Counted from the first letter of the stretch, positions 28,022 through 38,273 are shown. The stretch: 64,000 nt of DNA from an uncultured Ligilactobacillus sp. (GCA_944326135.1 CALVCU010000011.1:1-64000); one strand, 5' to 3'. The notes: generated by a model from the sequence alone, not told the origin. Made by a program: numbers and translations.

Positions 28022-29266
28022 TTATTCATAATCAGTATTTTTAACAGCTAGTTCTTTGAAACCTGGTAAGAGTATCATCACAATAAAACTAATTACATAT
28101 AAGCCAGATAAAAACATCATTGTAATAGTTAAATTGAAGTATTGCATTAATAATCCAATAATTAGTGATGAGAATCCTCCAATTGCACGTCCTACATTCA
28201 TAATAATATTATTTGCAGTTGAACGAATTTCTGTTGGATATAATCTACTAATCACAGCACCATATCCTCCGAACATTCCATTTGAGAAAAATCCAATCAA
28301 CATTCCTGCAAGGATCATTGTAAATGGAGTGGTTGCTTTTAAAATAATGAATAGCACTAATGCTGATCCAATTAAAAAAATACTGAATGCAATTCTTGCT
28401 CCAAATTTATCCATAATGTATCCAAATACAATCATGCCACAGCTCATTCCAATTATTGTAGCAATCATCCAAATTGAAGATTTAGAAACAGAAAGGCCTT
28501 GTTGTTCTTGAACAATTGATGGTAGCCAGTTCATTAAACCAAAATAACCAGCGATTTGAACAATTGTCATTACCATCAAGCCAAGTGTTTGTAATGCTAA
28601 TTTAGGAGTTTCAAATAATCGCTTAATTGAAATTTTTACCTTATTTTCTTTGATCTTTTTATTAACTGCTAAAAATTCTTGACTTTCATTTAAGTGTCGA
28701 CGAATAAAATATGTCAATATAACTGGTACAATTCCAAGTAAGAAAAGTGCATTCCAACCAAATCTTGGAATAATAACTGAAGCAGCTAATGCAGCAATAA
28801 TTGCACCTACTTGTCCGCCAATCGCTGCTACTGAAGTCATCCGACCAACTTGTGTTTCACGGAAGTTTTCTGCAATTAATGCCATTCCAACTCCATATTC
28901 TCCTCCAGCACCAATTCCTGCTAAAAATCGAAGAATATAAATTACTGGTAATGAGTTAGCAAAATACATTAATCCCGTTGCAATTGCAAAAATAAAAATT
29001 GTATATGTAAAAGTCTTTACCCGGCCAATTTTATCGCCTAATAAACCAAAAATCGCACCACCAACAAGCATTCCTAGGTTGGTAATTGTTCCAATAAAAC
29101 CAGCTGCTCCTTGAGAAATATGTAAACTTGCAATAATCGGAGTTAATGCAAATGATAAAAACATAATATCCATATTTTCCAATGAAAATCCAGCTGCTGT
29201 GGACGCCATTACCCATTTTTGATCCTTTGTCATCCTTGTAGTAGTACGAGACTTCATTTTATTCAT
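28022..29266 (-). CDS. MFS transporter (aromatic acid/sugar porter-like)
   Basis: A 414-residue major facilitator with 12 helices. The loop 2-3 motif is GLLGDKIGRVKTF, and a sugar-porter/AAHS-like helix 4-5 segment reads LRFLAGIGAGGEYGVG. Both fit proton symporters for organic acids, nicotinate or sugars. I chose ATG at 29266, eight bases after GGAGGG; the TTG at 29272 is too close to that site. It is encoded on its own between nagA and the maltose genes. The substrate is unknown. Confidence 0.86.
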   Translation of the reverse strand: MNKMKSRTTTRMTKDQKWVMASTAAGFSLENMDIMFLSFALTPIIASLHISQGAAGFIGTITNLGMLVGGAIFGLLGDKIGRVKTFTYTIFIFAIATGLMYFANSLPVIYILRFLAGIGAGGEYGVGMALIAENFRETQVGRMTSVAAIGGQVGAIIAALAASVIIPRFGWNALFLLGIVPVILTYFIRRHLNESQEFLAVNKKIKENKVKISIKRLFETPKLALQTLGLMVMTIVQIAGYFGLMNWLPSIVQEQQGLSVSKSSIWMIATIIGMSCGMIVFGYIMDKFGARIAFSIFLIGSALVLFIILKATTPFTMILAGMLIGFFSNGMFGGYGAVISRLYPTEIRSTANNIIMNVGRAIGGFSSLIIGLLMQYFNLTITMMFLSGLYVISFIVMILLPGFKELAVKNTDYE

Positions 29267-29351
29267 ATTCAATTCCCTCCAAAATTGATGCTCGCTGACA
29301 TCATTTATTTCTAACCAAACATTTTACTCTTTTATTAAAAAAAAGCAAAAG

Positions 29352-29382
29352 AAAAAAGCAAGATTATAAATCTTGCTTTTTT
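29352..29382 (-). terminator. terminator of the maltose operon (after pgmB)
   Basis: GCAAGATT-ATA-AATCTTGC (29358-29376) is flanked by A/T runs on both sides. On the minus strand it ends in TTTTTTC just after the pgmB stop. Confidence 0.88.
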
Positions 29383-29390
29383 CACAACAA

Positions 29391-30068
29391 TTATTTATGT
29401 GCTTTTTCGAATGTTTTTTCGAATAAGTCATAACTGAAATCTGCTGTTGTTGGTACAACTGTATCAGCTTTACCTAATTCAGCAGCATCTCCAACTGCAA
29501 CTGCTGTCATTCCAGCATCTTTAATTGCTTGTACACCAGCAACTGCATCTTCAACACCAACACATTCACTTGGCTTTAAGTCAACTGCAGCAGCACCTGC
29601 TAAAAAGATATCTGGAGCTGGTTTACCATGTTCAACTTTTGATGGATCTGCAATTGCATCAAATGCATCGAATAAACCTAATTTTTTCAAAATTGCAGGA
29701 GCATTCTTTGATGCTGATGCTAATGACATCTTAACATTGTGTTCTTTTAATTGATCAATCAATTCAGGAATACCAGGTAAAATGTCTTTTTCTGATAAAT
29801 CTTCAATTGCTTTCAAGTAGTAACCATTCTTTTCAGCTGCTAAATCTTGAATTTGTTCATCGCTGTATTTATCTAACATGTTGCCATATTCTAAAATCTT
29901 TTTCAAAGAGTCAATACGGCTAACACCTTTTAATTCAATTTCAAATTTTGCTGGTAAATCCAAGCCAAGTTTTTCCTTAGCTAATTGGCACCAAGCAGCG
30001 AAGTGATAACGTGCTGTATCTGTAATTACACCGTCTAAATCAAAAACGGCACCTTGCATTGTTTCCAT
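29391..30068 (-). CDS. pgmB: beta-phosphoglucomutase
   Basis: Converts beta-D-glucose-1-phosphate to glucose-6-phosphate. The 225-residue HAD-family enzyme has the nucleophile aspartate in AVFDLDGVITDTA (both aspartates of DxD present), the serine motif SLASASKNA, the lysine in KVEHGKPAPDIF and the acidic GVEDAVAG. GGAGG precedes the ATG. It is the last gene of the operon with mapA and galM, and takes up the beta-glucose-1-phosphate made by maltose phosphorylase. Confidence 0.96.
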   Translation of the reverse strand: METMQGAVFDLDGVITDTARYHFAAWCQLAKEKLGLDLPAKFEIELKGVSRIDSLKKILEYGNMLDKYSDEQIQDLAAEKNGYYLKAIEDLSEKDILPGIPELIDQLKEHNVKMSLASASKNAPAILKKLGLFDAFDAIADPSKVEHGKPAPDIFLAGAAAVDLKPSECVGVEDAVAGVQAIKDAGMTAVAVGDAAELGKADTVVPTTADFSYDLFEKTFEKAHK

Positions 30069-30107
30069 TTTGTACCTCCAATAATTTCATATCATTACAC
30101 CAAAACG

Positions 30108-30131
30108 CCAAAGTATTCCCCTGGCGTTTAG
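30108..30131 (-). repeat. intra-operon hairpin between mapA and pgmB
   Basis: AACGCCA pairs with TGGCGTT over an 11-base loop. There is no T run, so it is more likely an mRNA-stabilising or processing hairpin than a full terminator. Confidence 0.5.
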
Positions 30132-30170
30132 TGTTTGATGTTATTCCTTAACAAGTTGATGTTTAGGTAA

Positions 30171-32441
30171 TTATTTTACTTCAATATCTTCTCCGTTAAG
30201 TTTGATTGTTAATGGTTCACCCTTCAACAACTTGATTTCTGTGTTTTCTTTTGTTACGTCGATTTCTAACAAACGATCACGGAAGTTCAAGCGGAAGTTA
30301 TAGCCATTCCATGCTTGTGGTACGAATGGTTTGAATTGTAATTGGCCATCGTTAACACGCATGCCAGCGAAACCTTGAACAATTGCTAACCAACCACCTG
30401 ACATAGCAGTGATGTGTAAACCATCTTTTGTATCATTGTTGTAGTTATCTAAGTCTAAACGAGCTGTACGTTCATATAATTCAACTGATTTTTCTTGGTA
30501 ACGTAAATCAGCAGCCATAATTGCGTAAATTGGAGCTGAAAGACTTGATTCGTGAACTGTTAATGGTTCATAGAAGTCAAAGTTACGTTTCTTTTGTTCT
30601 TCTGTGAAGTCATCCATGAAGTACCACATTGCTTGCAATACATCAGCTTGTTTGATGTATGGTGAGCGTAAAATCTTGTCCCATGACCAGTGTTGGTTAA
30701 TTGGTAATTCATCAGCTGGAACTTTGTTAATTGGGTTGTTGTTTTCGTCTAATGTAATTTCCTTGTCTAAGAAACCATCGTGTTGTACGAAAATACCTAA
30801 TTCTTTATCTTCTGGTAAGTACATCTTATCAACGATATCTTGCCATTTAGCTTTTTCTTCATCTGAAACTGCTAATTTCTTAGCTTGTTCTTCTGAAACT
30901 TCTTCTAATACTTCTAATGTGTATTTTAATTCCCACTTAGCTGTGGCATTTGTGTACCAGTTGTTGTCTACGTTGTTTTGGTATTCATCAGCACCTGTTA
31001 CACCATGAATCATGTACTTGTCATTTCTTTCTGAGAAGTGTACACGATCTGCCCAGAAACGAGCGATTGCAACTAATACTTCACTACCTTCGTGTAAAGC
31101 ATATGTGTTGTCGCCTGTTGTCTTTGCATAGTTGTAAATTGCGTATGCAATATCACTATTACGGTGAATTTCTTCAAATGTAATTTCCCATTCGTTGTGG
31201 CATTCTACACCGTTAAATGTAACCATTGGGTATAATGCACCATCTAAACCTTGTTGTTGAGCATTGTGGAATGCAGCTGGTAATTGGTTGTAACGGTACA
31301 TTAATAAGTTTTCTGAAACTTTAGGATCACTTGTACCTAAGTAAACTGGTAAACAGAATGCTTCAGTATCCCAGTATGTAGCACCACCATATTTTTCACC
31401 AGTGAAACCTTTTGGTCCGATGTTTAAGCGAGCATCATTACCGTAGTATGTTGAGAATAATTGGAATAAGTTGAAACGAATTCCTTGTTGTGCAGCTTCA
31501 TCACCATCAATTGTGATGTCTGATTTTGTCCAACGTTCTGCCCAAGCATCTTCTTGTGCTTTAACTAATTGGTCATATGATTGTTCGCCAGCTTTATTCA
31601 TTAAGTTTGTTGTTGCTTCATCTAAAGCTTCATCTGTATCATAATCACGTGATGTTGTTACAATAACACGTTTTTCAAATGAAACAGTTTGATCTGGTTC
31701 AATTGTACCTTCGAAGTTATTTGCAATATATTTTTCTTCATTTTCAGATTTAGCAGCACTTAATTCTGTTTCGTGGCTCATTGCCATTTCAACAGTAAAA
31801 CGAGGTGTACCAAAATTGTTTTCAACAGTTTGACCTACTAAACGTCCTGTCTTATCAGCAACTTCTTTATTTAAAACGCCCCAGAATTGTTCACCGTAGT
31901 TTGAATCTTCGTTGTATACATCAGCATTGATTAATGATTGAACTTCAATCTTAACTGATTCATTGCTTAAGTTAGTGAATGTTAATTTGTTAGCATATAA
32001 TTCTTTAAATGCAATACTTACAAAACGTTCTGATTTTACTTCGATCTTGTGACCGTCTTTTTCAACGATAAATGAACGACTTAAAATTCCACGTTTCATA
32101 TCTAAGCATAATTCAAAATCGCTAAATGAATCTTTAGCTAAGTCAATTGATTCACCGTTGATCTTAATATCAACACTAATAAAGTCAATTGCGTTAGGAA
32201 CTTTACCAAAGTATTCTGGATATCCAATTTTCCACCAACCAACACGAGTCTTGTCAGGATACCATACGCCACCTAAGTAAATTCCTTGGTGTGAGTCGCC
32301 AGAATATTTTTCTTCAAACATTCCACGCATACCCATGTATTCATTACCAATACTTGTCATACTTTCTTGGAGACGTTTATCTTCAGGATTTAATTCATGA
32401 GTGATAACTTTCCAAGGATCAATTTCAAATGTTCTTTTCAT
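30171..32441 (-). CDS. mapA: maltose phosphorylase (GH65)
   Basis: Splits maltose with phosphate to glucose and beta-D-glucose-1-phosphate in the cytoplasm. The 756-residue protein has the GH65 layout: an N-terminal beta-sandwich (to ~270), an (alpha/alpha)6 barrel, and a small C-terminal sheet. The general-acid Glu486 lies in VTGADEYQNNVDNNWYTN. Phosphate- and sugar-binding segments include YWDTEAFCLPVYLG and ITAMSGGW. GAGGTG precedes the ATG. The beta-G1P product fits the downstream pgmB; galM lies 16 bases upstream. Confidence 0.97.
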   Translation of the reverse strand: MKRTFEIDPWKVITHELNPEDKRLQESMTSIGNEYMGMRGMFEEKYSGDSHQGIYLGGVWYPDKTRVGWWKIGYPEYFGKVPNAIDFISVDIKINGESIDLAKDSFSDFELCLDMKRGILSRSFIVEKDGHKIEVKSERFVSIAFKELYANKLTFTNLSNESVKIEVQSLINADVYNEDSNYGEQFWGVLNKEVADKTGRLVGQTVENNFGTPRFTVEMAMSHETELSAAKSENEEKYIANNFEGTIEPDQTVSFEKRVIVTTSRDYDTDEALDEATTNLMNKAGEQSYDQLVKAQEDAWAERWTKSDITIDGDEAAQQGIRFNLFQLFSTYYGNDARLNIGPKGFTGEKYGGATYWDTEAFCLPVYLGTSDPKVSENLLMYRYNQLPAAFHNAQQQGLDGALYPMVTFNGVECHNEWEITFEEIHRNSDIAYAIYNYAKTTGDNTYALHEGSEVLVAIARFWADRVHFSERNDKYMIHGVTGADEYQNNVDNNWYTNATAKWELKYTLEVLEEVSEEQAKKLAVSDEEKAKWQDIVDKMYLPEDKELGIFVQHDGFLDKEITLDENNNPINKVPADELPINQHWSWDKILRSPYIKQADVLQAMWYFMDDFTEEQKKRNFDFYEPLTVHESSLSAPIYAIMAADLRYQEKSVELYERTARLDLDNYNNDTKDGLHITAMSGGWLAIVQGFAGMRVNDGQLQFKPFVPQAWNGYNFRLNFRDRLLEIDVTKENTEIKLLKGEPLTIKLNGEDIEVK

Positions 32442-32456
32442 TTAATTCACCTCTTA

Positions 32457-33449
32457 TTAGTATTTTTCTATTTGATACGCAATTTGCATGCGCTTATGTT
32501 CGCCAGCTGTTAACCGGACATTACCAAATTTACCATTATGTAATGAATCAGGCAAGGTCTGCACTTCAGTAGCTAGCGAGTTAAACAATCCCTTTTCATC
32601 ATTAGCAGCATTCTTTGGATCAGCTGTAAAGATGACAAGTCCATTGCGATCACTGAAGATTTTTATTTTAACACATTTATTGTGTTCATTGACGACTGCA
32701 ACTGGTTCTTTTAAACTATCTTGAACTTTATAAGCAGTATCAAATCCCTTTAAACCTTCTTCGTTACGCAATTTTGTAACAGCTTCTGCTAAATTTTGAT
32801 CATTTGTAAAATCATATGCAGTACCATTAACTTTTTGTAACTCACCTGTTGGGATTTTATCTGCTGTTGTTTCAGTAATTTCATCACCATTAATATTTAA
32901 TGTTGTATCGTTTAATCCTTGATCTAAAGCCCAATAAATATGAATTGTTGGGTCATAAACTGTGTCTGTTTTTGCTACAAGATCATATGTAACATTTAAA
33001 CGATCTTCATCAGTTAAAAAGTAATTGATCTGTAATGTTAAATCACCAGGAAAGCCATCAACCGTAGGATCTAAATTTAAACTTAAAGTAACTTCATTAT
33101 CAGCAACTTGATAGCCATCGAAAACTTGTGAACTAACACCATGTTCCCCTCCATGTAATGTATTAGCTCCTTCATTTACTGGCACTTGAACTAACTTATC
33201 ATTTAATTCAAAGCAACCGTTCTTAATTCGACCAGCTACCCGACCAATTTGCTTGCAAATTTGATATGGATTTTCAACATATTCTTTTGCAGAATCAAAA
33301 TTTACAACTAAATTTTGACGTTGTCCTTGGTTAATAATCGAAAATTCTTGGATAATACCCCCAAGTGATAAAATCACTACTTTAGTTTTATTTGCATTAG
33401 TTAATGTAAATCTTTGAATCTCTTTCCCCTGAATAACTTCTTTTTTCAT
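32457..33449 (-). CDS. galM: aldose 1-epimerase
   Basis: Interconverts the alpha and beta anomers of glucose and other sugars. The 330-residue protein has the substrate-binding arginine region RVAGRIKNG, the catalytic histidine in TLHGGEHGVS, a second in THIHYWALDQ-like (PTIHIYWALDQG), and a C-terminal glutamate region. I chose ATG at 33449, six bases after AGGTG; the GTG at 33458 lies in that site. It sits between the MFS carrier and mapA, where it would feed the correct anomer to or from maltose phosphorolysis. Confidence 0.92.
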   Translation of the reverse strand: MKKEVIQGKEIQRFTLTNANKTKVVILSLGGIIQEFSIINQGQRQNLVVNFDSAKEYVENPYQICKQIGRVAGRIKNGCFELNDKLVQVPVNEGANTLHGGEHGVSSQVFDGYQVADNEVTLSLNLDPTVDGFPGDLTLQINYFLTDEDRLNVTYDLVAKTDTVYDPTIHIYWALDQGLNDTTLNINGDEITETTADKIPTGELQKVNGTAYDFTNDQNLAEAVTKLRNEEGLKGFDTAYKVQDSLKEPVAVVNEHNKCVKIKIFSDRNGLVIFTADPKNAANDEKGLFNSLATEVQTLPDSLHNGKFGNVRLTAGEHKRMQIAYQIEKY

Positions 33450-33468
33450 AACTGACACCTACTTTAAA

Positions 33469-34848
33469 TTAAATTTCACCATCAATTTGATCAGGTTCTG
33501 CAGGAGCTTCTGCACTTGTTTCTTTAATTAAGAATACAGATAATGCACCTAGTAACATAATAATTCCTGAGAATAAGAACATATTTGTTTGTTCGCCACC
33601 AAATAATGGGAAGAGAACGAAACTTGCTAATGAAGCAACAATTTGTGGTAAGCAAATTGAGCCATTAAAGAGACCTAAGTATGTTCCCATATGTTTACCA
33701 GATAATGCATTTGTAACAATTGTTAATGGATATGTATTCATAGCTGCCCATGCAATTCCAACTAATGTGAATGATACAAGTAATAACCACTTGTCATGGA
33801 TGTAGAATACTGAACCAAAACCAACTGCACCTAATGCTAAACTACCAGCATAACCTAATTTGTGGAATTTGTTAGGTAACTTAGCTAAAACATATGACCA
33901 AATTACAGCAGCAATTGATTGAACAGCAGCTAAGATTCCATACCAGTTACCAGCATCTTGGAAACCAGCTGAAGCTGTATCTGTTGTGTGCCATACGTTA
34001 GCTGCAATTGCTCCGTTTGAATATGTCCATAAGTATTGGAAAGCAAACCAGCAGAAGAATTGAACTAATGTAACTGTCCAGAATGCACGTGGTGCTTTCT
34101 TCAACAATTCAAACATTCCAACTTTTTCTTCGTTATCTTCTTCAGTAATACCGTGATACTTAGCATATGTTGCTGGATCATATTCATGAACACGTAATAC
34201 TGTAAATAAACTTGTAATAATTAAGATAATTGCACCAACATAGAATGATAATTTAACTGACATTGGTACATCACCCTTTTGGGCTGTATTAGCAATACCA
34301 AACATTGTTAAGATAAATGGGAAAATTGCAGCTAAAACTGCACCAGTGTTTGATAAGAAACTTTGAATCCCATATGCATAACTCTTTTGCTCATCATTAA
34401 CCATATCACCAATCATCATTTTGAATGGTTGCATTGCAACATTTGATGATAAATCAAGAAAAGCAACAGTAACCGCAGCAAATGACATTGCAGCAATCGA
34501 TGCATAACCTAAACCGAAACTTCCTGAGTTAGGAAGTAAGCACATTACAATTACAGCGACCAAAGTACCAAGTAATAAGTATGGTAAACGACGTCCACCT
34601 AATTTAGGTGCCCATGTTCGATCTGAAAAATAACCTACTAATGGTTGTACGATTAAGCCTGCCAATGGTGGCAAAATGAAAAACCAACCTAAATCATTAG
34701 GGTTTGCCCCAATAGTTTGAAAAATCCGACTCATTTGTGAGCTTTGTAAGGTGAAAGCCATTTGAACCCCTAAAAAGCCAAAGTTAATCATCCAGATTGT
34801 ACTTGGTTTTAAATTAGGAAGCCCTGCTTTGGGTTTGTTATTATCCAT
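33469..34848 (-). CDS. MFS sugar transporter, probable maltose carrier 1
   Basis: A 459-residue carrier with 12 helices of the SLC45/GPH-like MFS type found beside maltose phosphorylase genes in lactobacilli. The start region FGFLGVQMAFTLQSSQMSRIF and the loop PLVGYFSDRTWAP are characteristic. It is clearly a paralog of the carrier at 36811-38235 (shared SSQMSRIFQTIGA, PPLAG(L/M)IVQPLVG, QPFKMMIGDMVND). I chose ATG at 34848, nine bases after AGGAGG. It heads the galM-mapA-pgmB operon, so maltose or a maltodextrin is the likely substrate. Confidence 0.9.
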   Translation of the reverse strand: MDNNKPKAGLPNLKPSTIWMINFGFLGVQMAFTLQSSQMSRIFQTIGANPNDLGWFFILPPLAGLIVQPLVGYFSDRTWAPKLGGRRLPYLLLGTLVAVIVMCLLPNSGSFGLGYASIAAMSFAAVTVAFLDLSSNVAMQPFKMMIGDMVNDEQKSYAYGIQSFLSNTGAVLAAIFPFILTMFGIANTAQKGDVPMSVKLSFYVGAIILIITSLFTVLRVHEYDPATYAKYHGITEEDNEEKVGMFELLKKAPRAFWTVTLVQFFCWFAFQYLWTYSNGAIAANVWHTTDTASAGFQDAGNWYGILAAVQSIAAVIWSYVLAKLPNKFHKLGYAGSLALGAVGFGSVFYIHDKWLLLVSFTLVGIAWAAMNTYPLTIVTNALSGKHMGTYLGLFNGSICLPQIVASLASFVLFPLFGGEQTNMFLFSGIIMLLGALSVFLIKETSAEAPAEPDQIDGEI

Positions 34849-34891
34849 AACATAAATCCTCCTAAATTCTGAAAATCGAATACGCACTAAA

Positions 34892-34905
34892 TGTAAACGA
34901 TTTCT
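34892..34905 (-). promoter_or_regulatory. cre/LacI-type operator, downstream site of carrier 1
   Basis: TGTAAACGATTTCT, preceded by A, fits the cre consensus at every fixed position. It lies about 11-24 bases downstream of the predicted transcription start, a roadblock-type position. Confidence 0.65.
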
Positions 34906-34922
34906 TAATGTTTTATATTAAA

Positions 34923-34951
34923 AGTATACCGCTATCATTGATTTTATGCAA
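34923..34951 (-). promoter_or_regulatory. promoter of maltose carrier 1 operon
   Basis: The minus strand has TTGCAT (34951-34946), a 17-base spacer and TATACT (34928-34923). The -35 box overlaps an upstream LacI-type operator. The layout is the same as that of the paralogous carrier at 36811-38235. Confidence 0.6.
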
Positions 34952-34960
34952 CCGATTGCA
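34947..34960 (-). promoter_or_regulatory. cre/LacI-type operator, upstream site of carrier 1
   Basis: TGCAACCGATTGCA is an almost perfect palindrome and fits the cre consensus. It overlaps the -35 box. Its centre is 55 bp from the downstream operator at 34892-34905. Confidence 0.7.
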
Positions 34961-34980
34961 CAAAGCTTATTTGCTTTTAA

Positions 34981-36737
34981 TCATTTTTTAATGTAAATTG
35001 CAAAGCCTTTCGGATTTAAAATTTCATCCTGATAACCGTTTTCTATTAATATTTCTGCATTTTCGATTGGAGAATTAATTTCAGCTACTCCTGTATTAAA
35101 TCTTGCCTCTAAATTGCCGTAATTTAACTTCATGAAACCAAGTTCGTCGTCAATTTCGCTCCAATTTAACTGTTGAACATCTAAATATTTCACAATCTGT
35201 TTTCTTACCTTGATCAATTTTTGCATAAATGCATAAAAATCATGATCTTGTAATTTTTCATTCCAAACCATTGGCTTACGATCATCGGGTCATTCTCACC
35301 TGTCATTCCGTATTCAGTTCCATAATAAATGCTTGGTGTCCCTGGTTGAATAAAAGTAAAGCCAAAAATTTGTTTAACTAAATCCATATCATCATGTGCT
35401 AACGTTTTAATTCTAGCTGTATCGTGTGAATCTAAAACATTAAACATCATTCTGTCAGCAGCATCATTGTATAGCATCAATTGTCGATTTAAATTATTTT
35501 TCATTTCAGTAGCTGTAGTTACATGTTCAATAAAGTGTTCTTTGATTGCTTCAATATAAGCATAATTCATTACACTAGTAAATTGATCACCCTGTAACCA
35601 TGGTTGAGCAGTATGCCAAATCTCTCCTAAAATATAAAAATCTGGTTTTAATGCGGTTGTTGCATCATGAAATTCACGCCAGAAATGATGGTCGATTTCA
35701 TTAGCAACATCTAAACGCCATGCGTCAATATCGAATTCTTTGATCCAATATGTTGCAATTGATAGTAAGTAATCTTGAACCTCTTTATTTGCAGTATTTA
35801 ATTTAGGCATGTGAGGTGTATAGTCAAAGGTTTCATAATTGGCATCCGCCGCAAACTCAAAATTATCAGTTGGCGTATAATGAACAGGAAATCCATTAAT
35901 ATGAAACCAATCTGCATATTGGGAATCTTTACCATGTTGAAGGACATCTTGCCATTGTGGAGATTGATCACCAATATGATTGAAAACTGCATCCAGCATC
36001 ACTTTGATATTTCGTTTATGTGCTTCTGAAACTAATTTTTTAAATAATTCTTTGTTTCCAAAATGAGGATCGATTTCAAAATAATCTTCTGTATCATATT
36101 TATGATTAGATGGTGCTTTAAAAATTGGATTGAAATAGATTCCATTAACTCCTAAATCAACCAAGTGATCTAAATGATCAATTACACCTTGAAGATCACC
36201 GCCATAAAAATCTTGGCGTCCAGGATGAATAGTTGAATCCCATGCTTTTGTTCCCTTGGGATTAATAGTTGGATCGCCATTTGCAAAGCGTTCTGGGAAA
36301 ATTTGATACCAAACTGTATTCTTTACCCATTCTGGTGCATTAAACATATCAATTTGTTGAAAGAAAGGCATTCTAAAGTAATTATTTTCTTGCGCCAAAT
36401 AATTTTCATCATAGTTAAATTGAAATCCTTGATCGTTATATAAAACTTGTTGTCCTTTTTGATCTGTAATAAAGAAGCCATATGCCAAGCGATGCTTAGG
36501 TTCAGTAATTGAAACTGTCCAGTAATCGTATAAGTCTGTACTTAATCCCTTCTTCATTGGAATTTTTCGATTGAACCATTTGCTGTTAAGTGAACGAATT
36601 GCATATGGATCTCCTGCAACTAGTTCAACACTTTCAATATCATCTTTAACTGTACGTAACCGAATTGACATTGTATCTTTTCCTGTTATAAATGCATATT
36701 CACTTTCGGGACGATGATAAATTCCTGTCAAATCCAT
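34981..36737 (-). pseudogene. neopullulanase/cyclomaltodextrinase (GH13), frameshifted
   Basis: A GH13 alpha-glucan hydrolase of the neopullulanase type, broken by a frameshift near 35284. Frame 1 (from ATG 36737, AAGGA upstream) covers an N-terminal CBM34-like domain and the barrel. It contains the nucleophile aspartate in DAWRLDVANE, the acid/base glutamate in YILGEIWH and the third acid in VLDSHDTARI. It then reads GENDPM and goes off into 23 unrelated residues. The other frame continues RKPMVWNEKLQDHDFY to the end of domain C at 34981. One missing base (ATGATCGT where ATGGATCGT is expected) explains it. Rejoined, the protein would be about 585 residues, the usual length. It is either a real loss or a sequencing error. 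Confidence 0.85.
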
Positions 36738-36757
36738 TTGAAATTCCTTCTTTCTTT

Positions 36758-36791
36758 TAAGAAAGAGACTGTCCTTAAGTCCAGTCTCTTT
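36758..36791 (-). terminator. terminator after maltose carrier 2
   Basis: AAAGAGACTG and CAGTCTCTTT pair perfectly over a 10-base loop, and CTTTCTT follows on the minus strand. It lies between carrier 2 and the neopullulanase gene, so it may set a lower level of the downstream gene. Confidence 0.78.
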
Positions 36792-36810
36792 GTTTAATTT
36801 TGATATTAAA

Positions 36811-38235
36811 TTATTCGTTCGTGTCTAAGTTTTCTGCTTCTAAGGTTTCAACTTCGACTTTCTTACCATTTGTTGGATTATTCTTGGTTTCTTTTACAAT
36901 CCAAACTGTAATAGCTCCGATTACAAAGAAAATTGCACCGAATAAGATCATCATTGCTGAACCATTACCGTTGCTTAATTTTGTAAGTAATGGGTAAATA
37001 CCAAAACTAGCAACTGAGGCAACGATTTGTGGCAAACAAATCCAGCAGTTGAATAATCCAATGTAAGTACCATCATGTTTACCATCTAATGCATTAGTTA
37101 AAATAGTAAATGGAATTGAATTAATAGTTACCCAACCAATTCCAATGAAAATAAATGCAAAGACTGAAGTAACTTTATCATGGCAAAATGCTAACATAGC
37201 AAAACCGATTGCAGCACCAATTAATCCAGCAGAATAAAATGGTTTTCTTGTCTTATCGTTTAAATGAGATAGAACATAGCCATATAGAATTGATGCTACA
37301 GTTTGAACTGCTGACAATACCCCATACCAGTTACCAGCAGCTTGGAAACCTGCAGATGTTGCATCTGTAGTATGCCAAATATTAGCTGACAATGCACCTG
37401 GTGCATATGTCCATAAATATTGGAATGCAAACCAGCAGAAGAATTCTACAATTCCTAATGTCCAGAATACTTTAGGTGCATTTTTTAAAATATCTACGAT
37501 TGAAGTTTTTTCTTTCTTTTGTGCTTCAGCATCAATTCCATGATACTCATTATACGTCTCTGGATCATATTCGTGTACCTTAAATACTGTAAAGAATGCA
37601 GTTACGCCCAAAATAATAGCACCAATATAGAATGAATAACGAACTGAAGCAGGAACGACACCTTTAGCAGCAACATTAGCAACTCCTAAAGCTGAAAGAA
37701 TAAATGGGAATAAGTATGCAGCAAAACTACCAATATTTGACCAAATAGTTTGCCATGCCCATGCTTTATCCTTTTGTTTATCGTTAACCATATCACCAAT
37801 CATCATTTTGAATGGTTGCATTGACATATTAGACATTAAATCCATAAATAAAATAGAAATTGCACCGAACCATAAAGCAGCCATTGAAGCATAACCAAAA
37901 CCAAATGATCCTGAGTTAGGTAGTAAGAACATAACAACCATCGCAACAATTGAACCGACGATTAGATATGGAAGTCTTCTACCAATTTTGGGAATCCATG
38001 TATGATCAGAAAACCAACCAACTAAAGGTTGTACAATCATTCCGGCTAATGGTGGCAAAATGAAGAAGAAACCTAATTTAGTTGGATCTGCTCCAATTGT
38101 TTGAAAAATACGACTCATTTGTGAACTTTGAAGTGAGAATGCCATTGATGTTCCCAAATTACCAAACGTCATTAACATTAAAACGCTCATGGCTAAATTG
38201 GGCATTGGCTTGTGTTTTTGCTTTGAATTGTCCAT
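36811..38235 (-). CDS. MFS sugar transporter, probable maltose carrier 2
   Basis: A 474-residue, 12-helix carrier paralogous to that at 33469-34848. Shared stretches include SSQMSRIFQTIGADP, PPLAGMIVQPLVGWFSD and QPFKMMIGDMVND. The C-terminal tail (from ~455) is charged and cytosolic. GGAGG precedes the ATG. It has its own promoter with paired operators and a terminator behind it, so it is mostly a single-gene unit with readthrough into the neopullulanase. One paralog may prefer maltose and the other longer maltodextrins; this is inference. Confidence 0.9.
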   Translation of the reverse strand: MDNSKQKHKPMPNLAMSVLMLMTFGNLGTSMAFSLQSSQMSRIFQTIGADPTKLGFFFILPPLAGMIVQPLVGWFSDHTWIPKIGRRLPYLIVGSIVAMVVMFLLPNSGSFGFGYASMAALWFGAISILFMDLMSNMSMQPFKMMIGDMVNDKQKDKAWAWQTIWSNIGSFAAYLFPFILSALGVANVAAKGVVPASVRYSFYIGAIILGVTAFFTVFKVHEYDPETYNEYHGIDAEAQKKEKTSIVDILKNAPKVFWTLGIVEFFCWFAFQYLWTYAPGALSANIWHTTDATSAGFQAAGNWYGVLSAVQTVASILYGYVLSHLNDKTRKPFYSAGLIGAAIGFAMLAFCHDKVTSVFAFIFIGIGWVTINSIPFTILTNALDGKHDGTYIGLFNCWICLPQIVASVASFGIYPLLTKLSNGNGSAMMILFGAIFFVIGAITVWIVKETKNNPTNGKKVEVETLEAENLDTNE

Positions 38236-38273
38236 GATAATTCCTCCCCAAAACTATAATGTTGTACTCCTAT

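Noticed and set aside
28056-28511. 151-codon + frame opposite the MFS gene
   Set aside because: Antisense shadow of a membrane protein gene, with no ribosome site.
35214-35283. Programmed frameshift in the neopullulanase gene
   Set aside because: No slippery heptamer, stimulatory hairpin or internal Shine-Dalgarno site is evident; one missing base is simpler.
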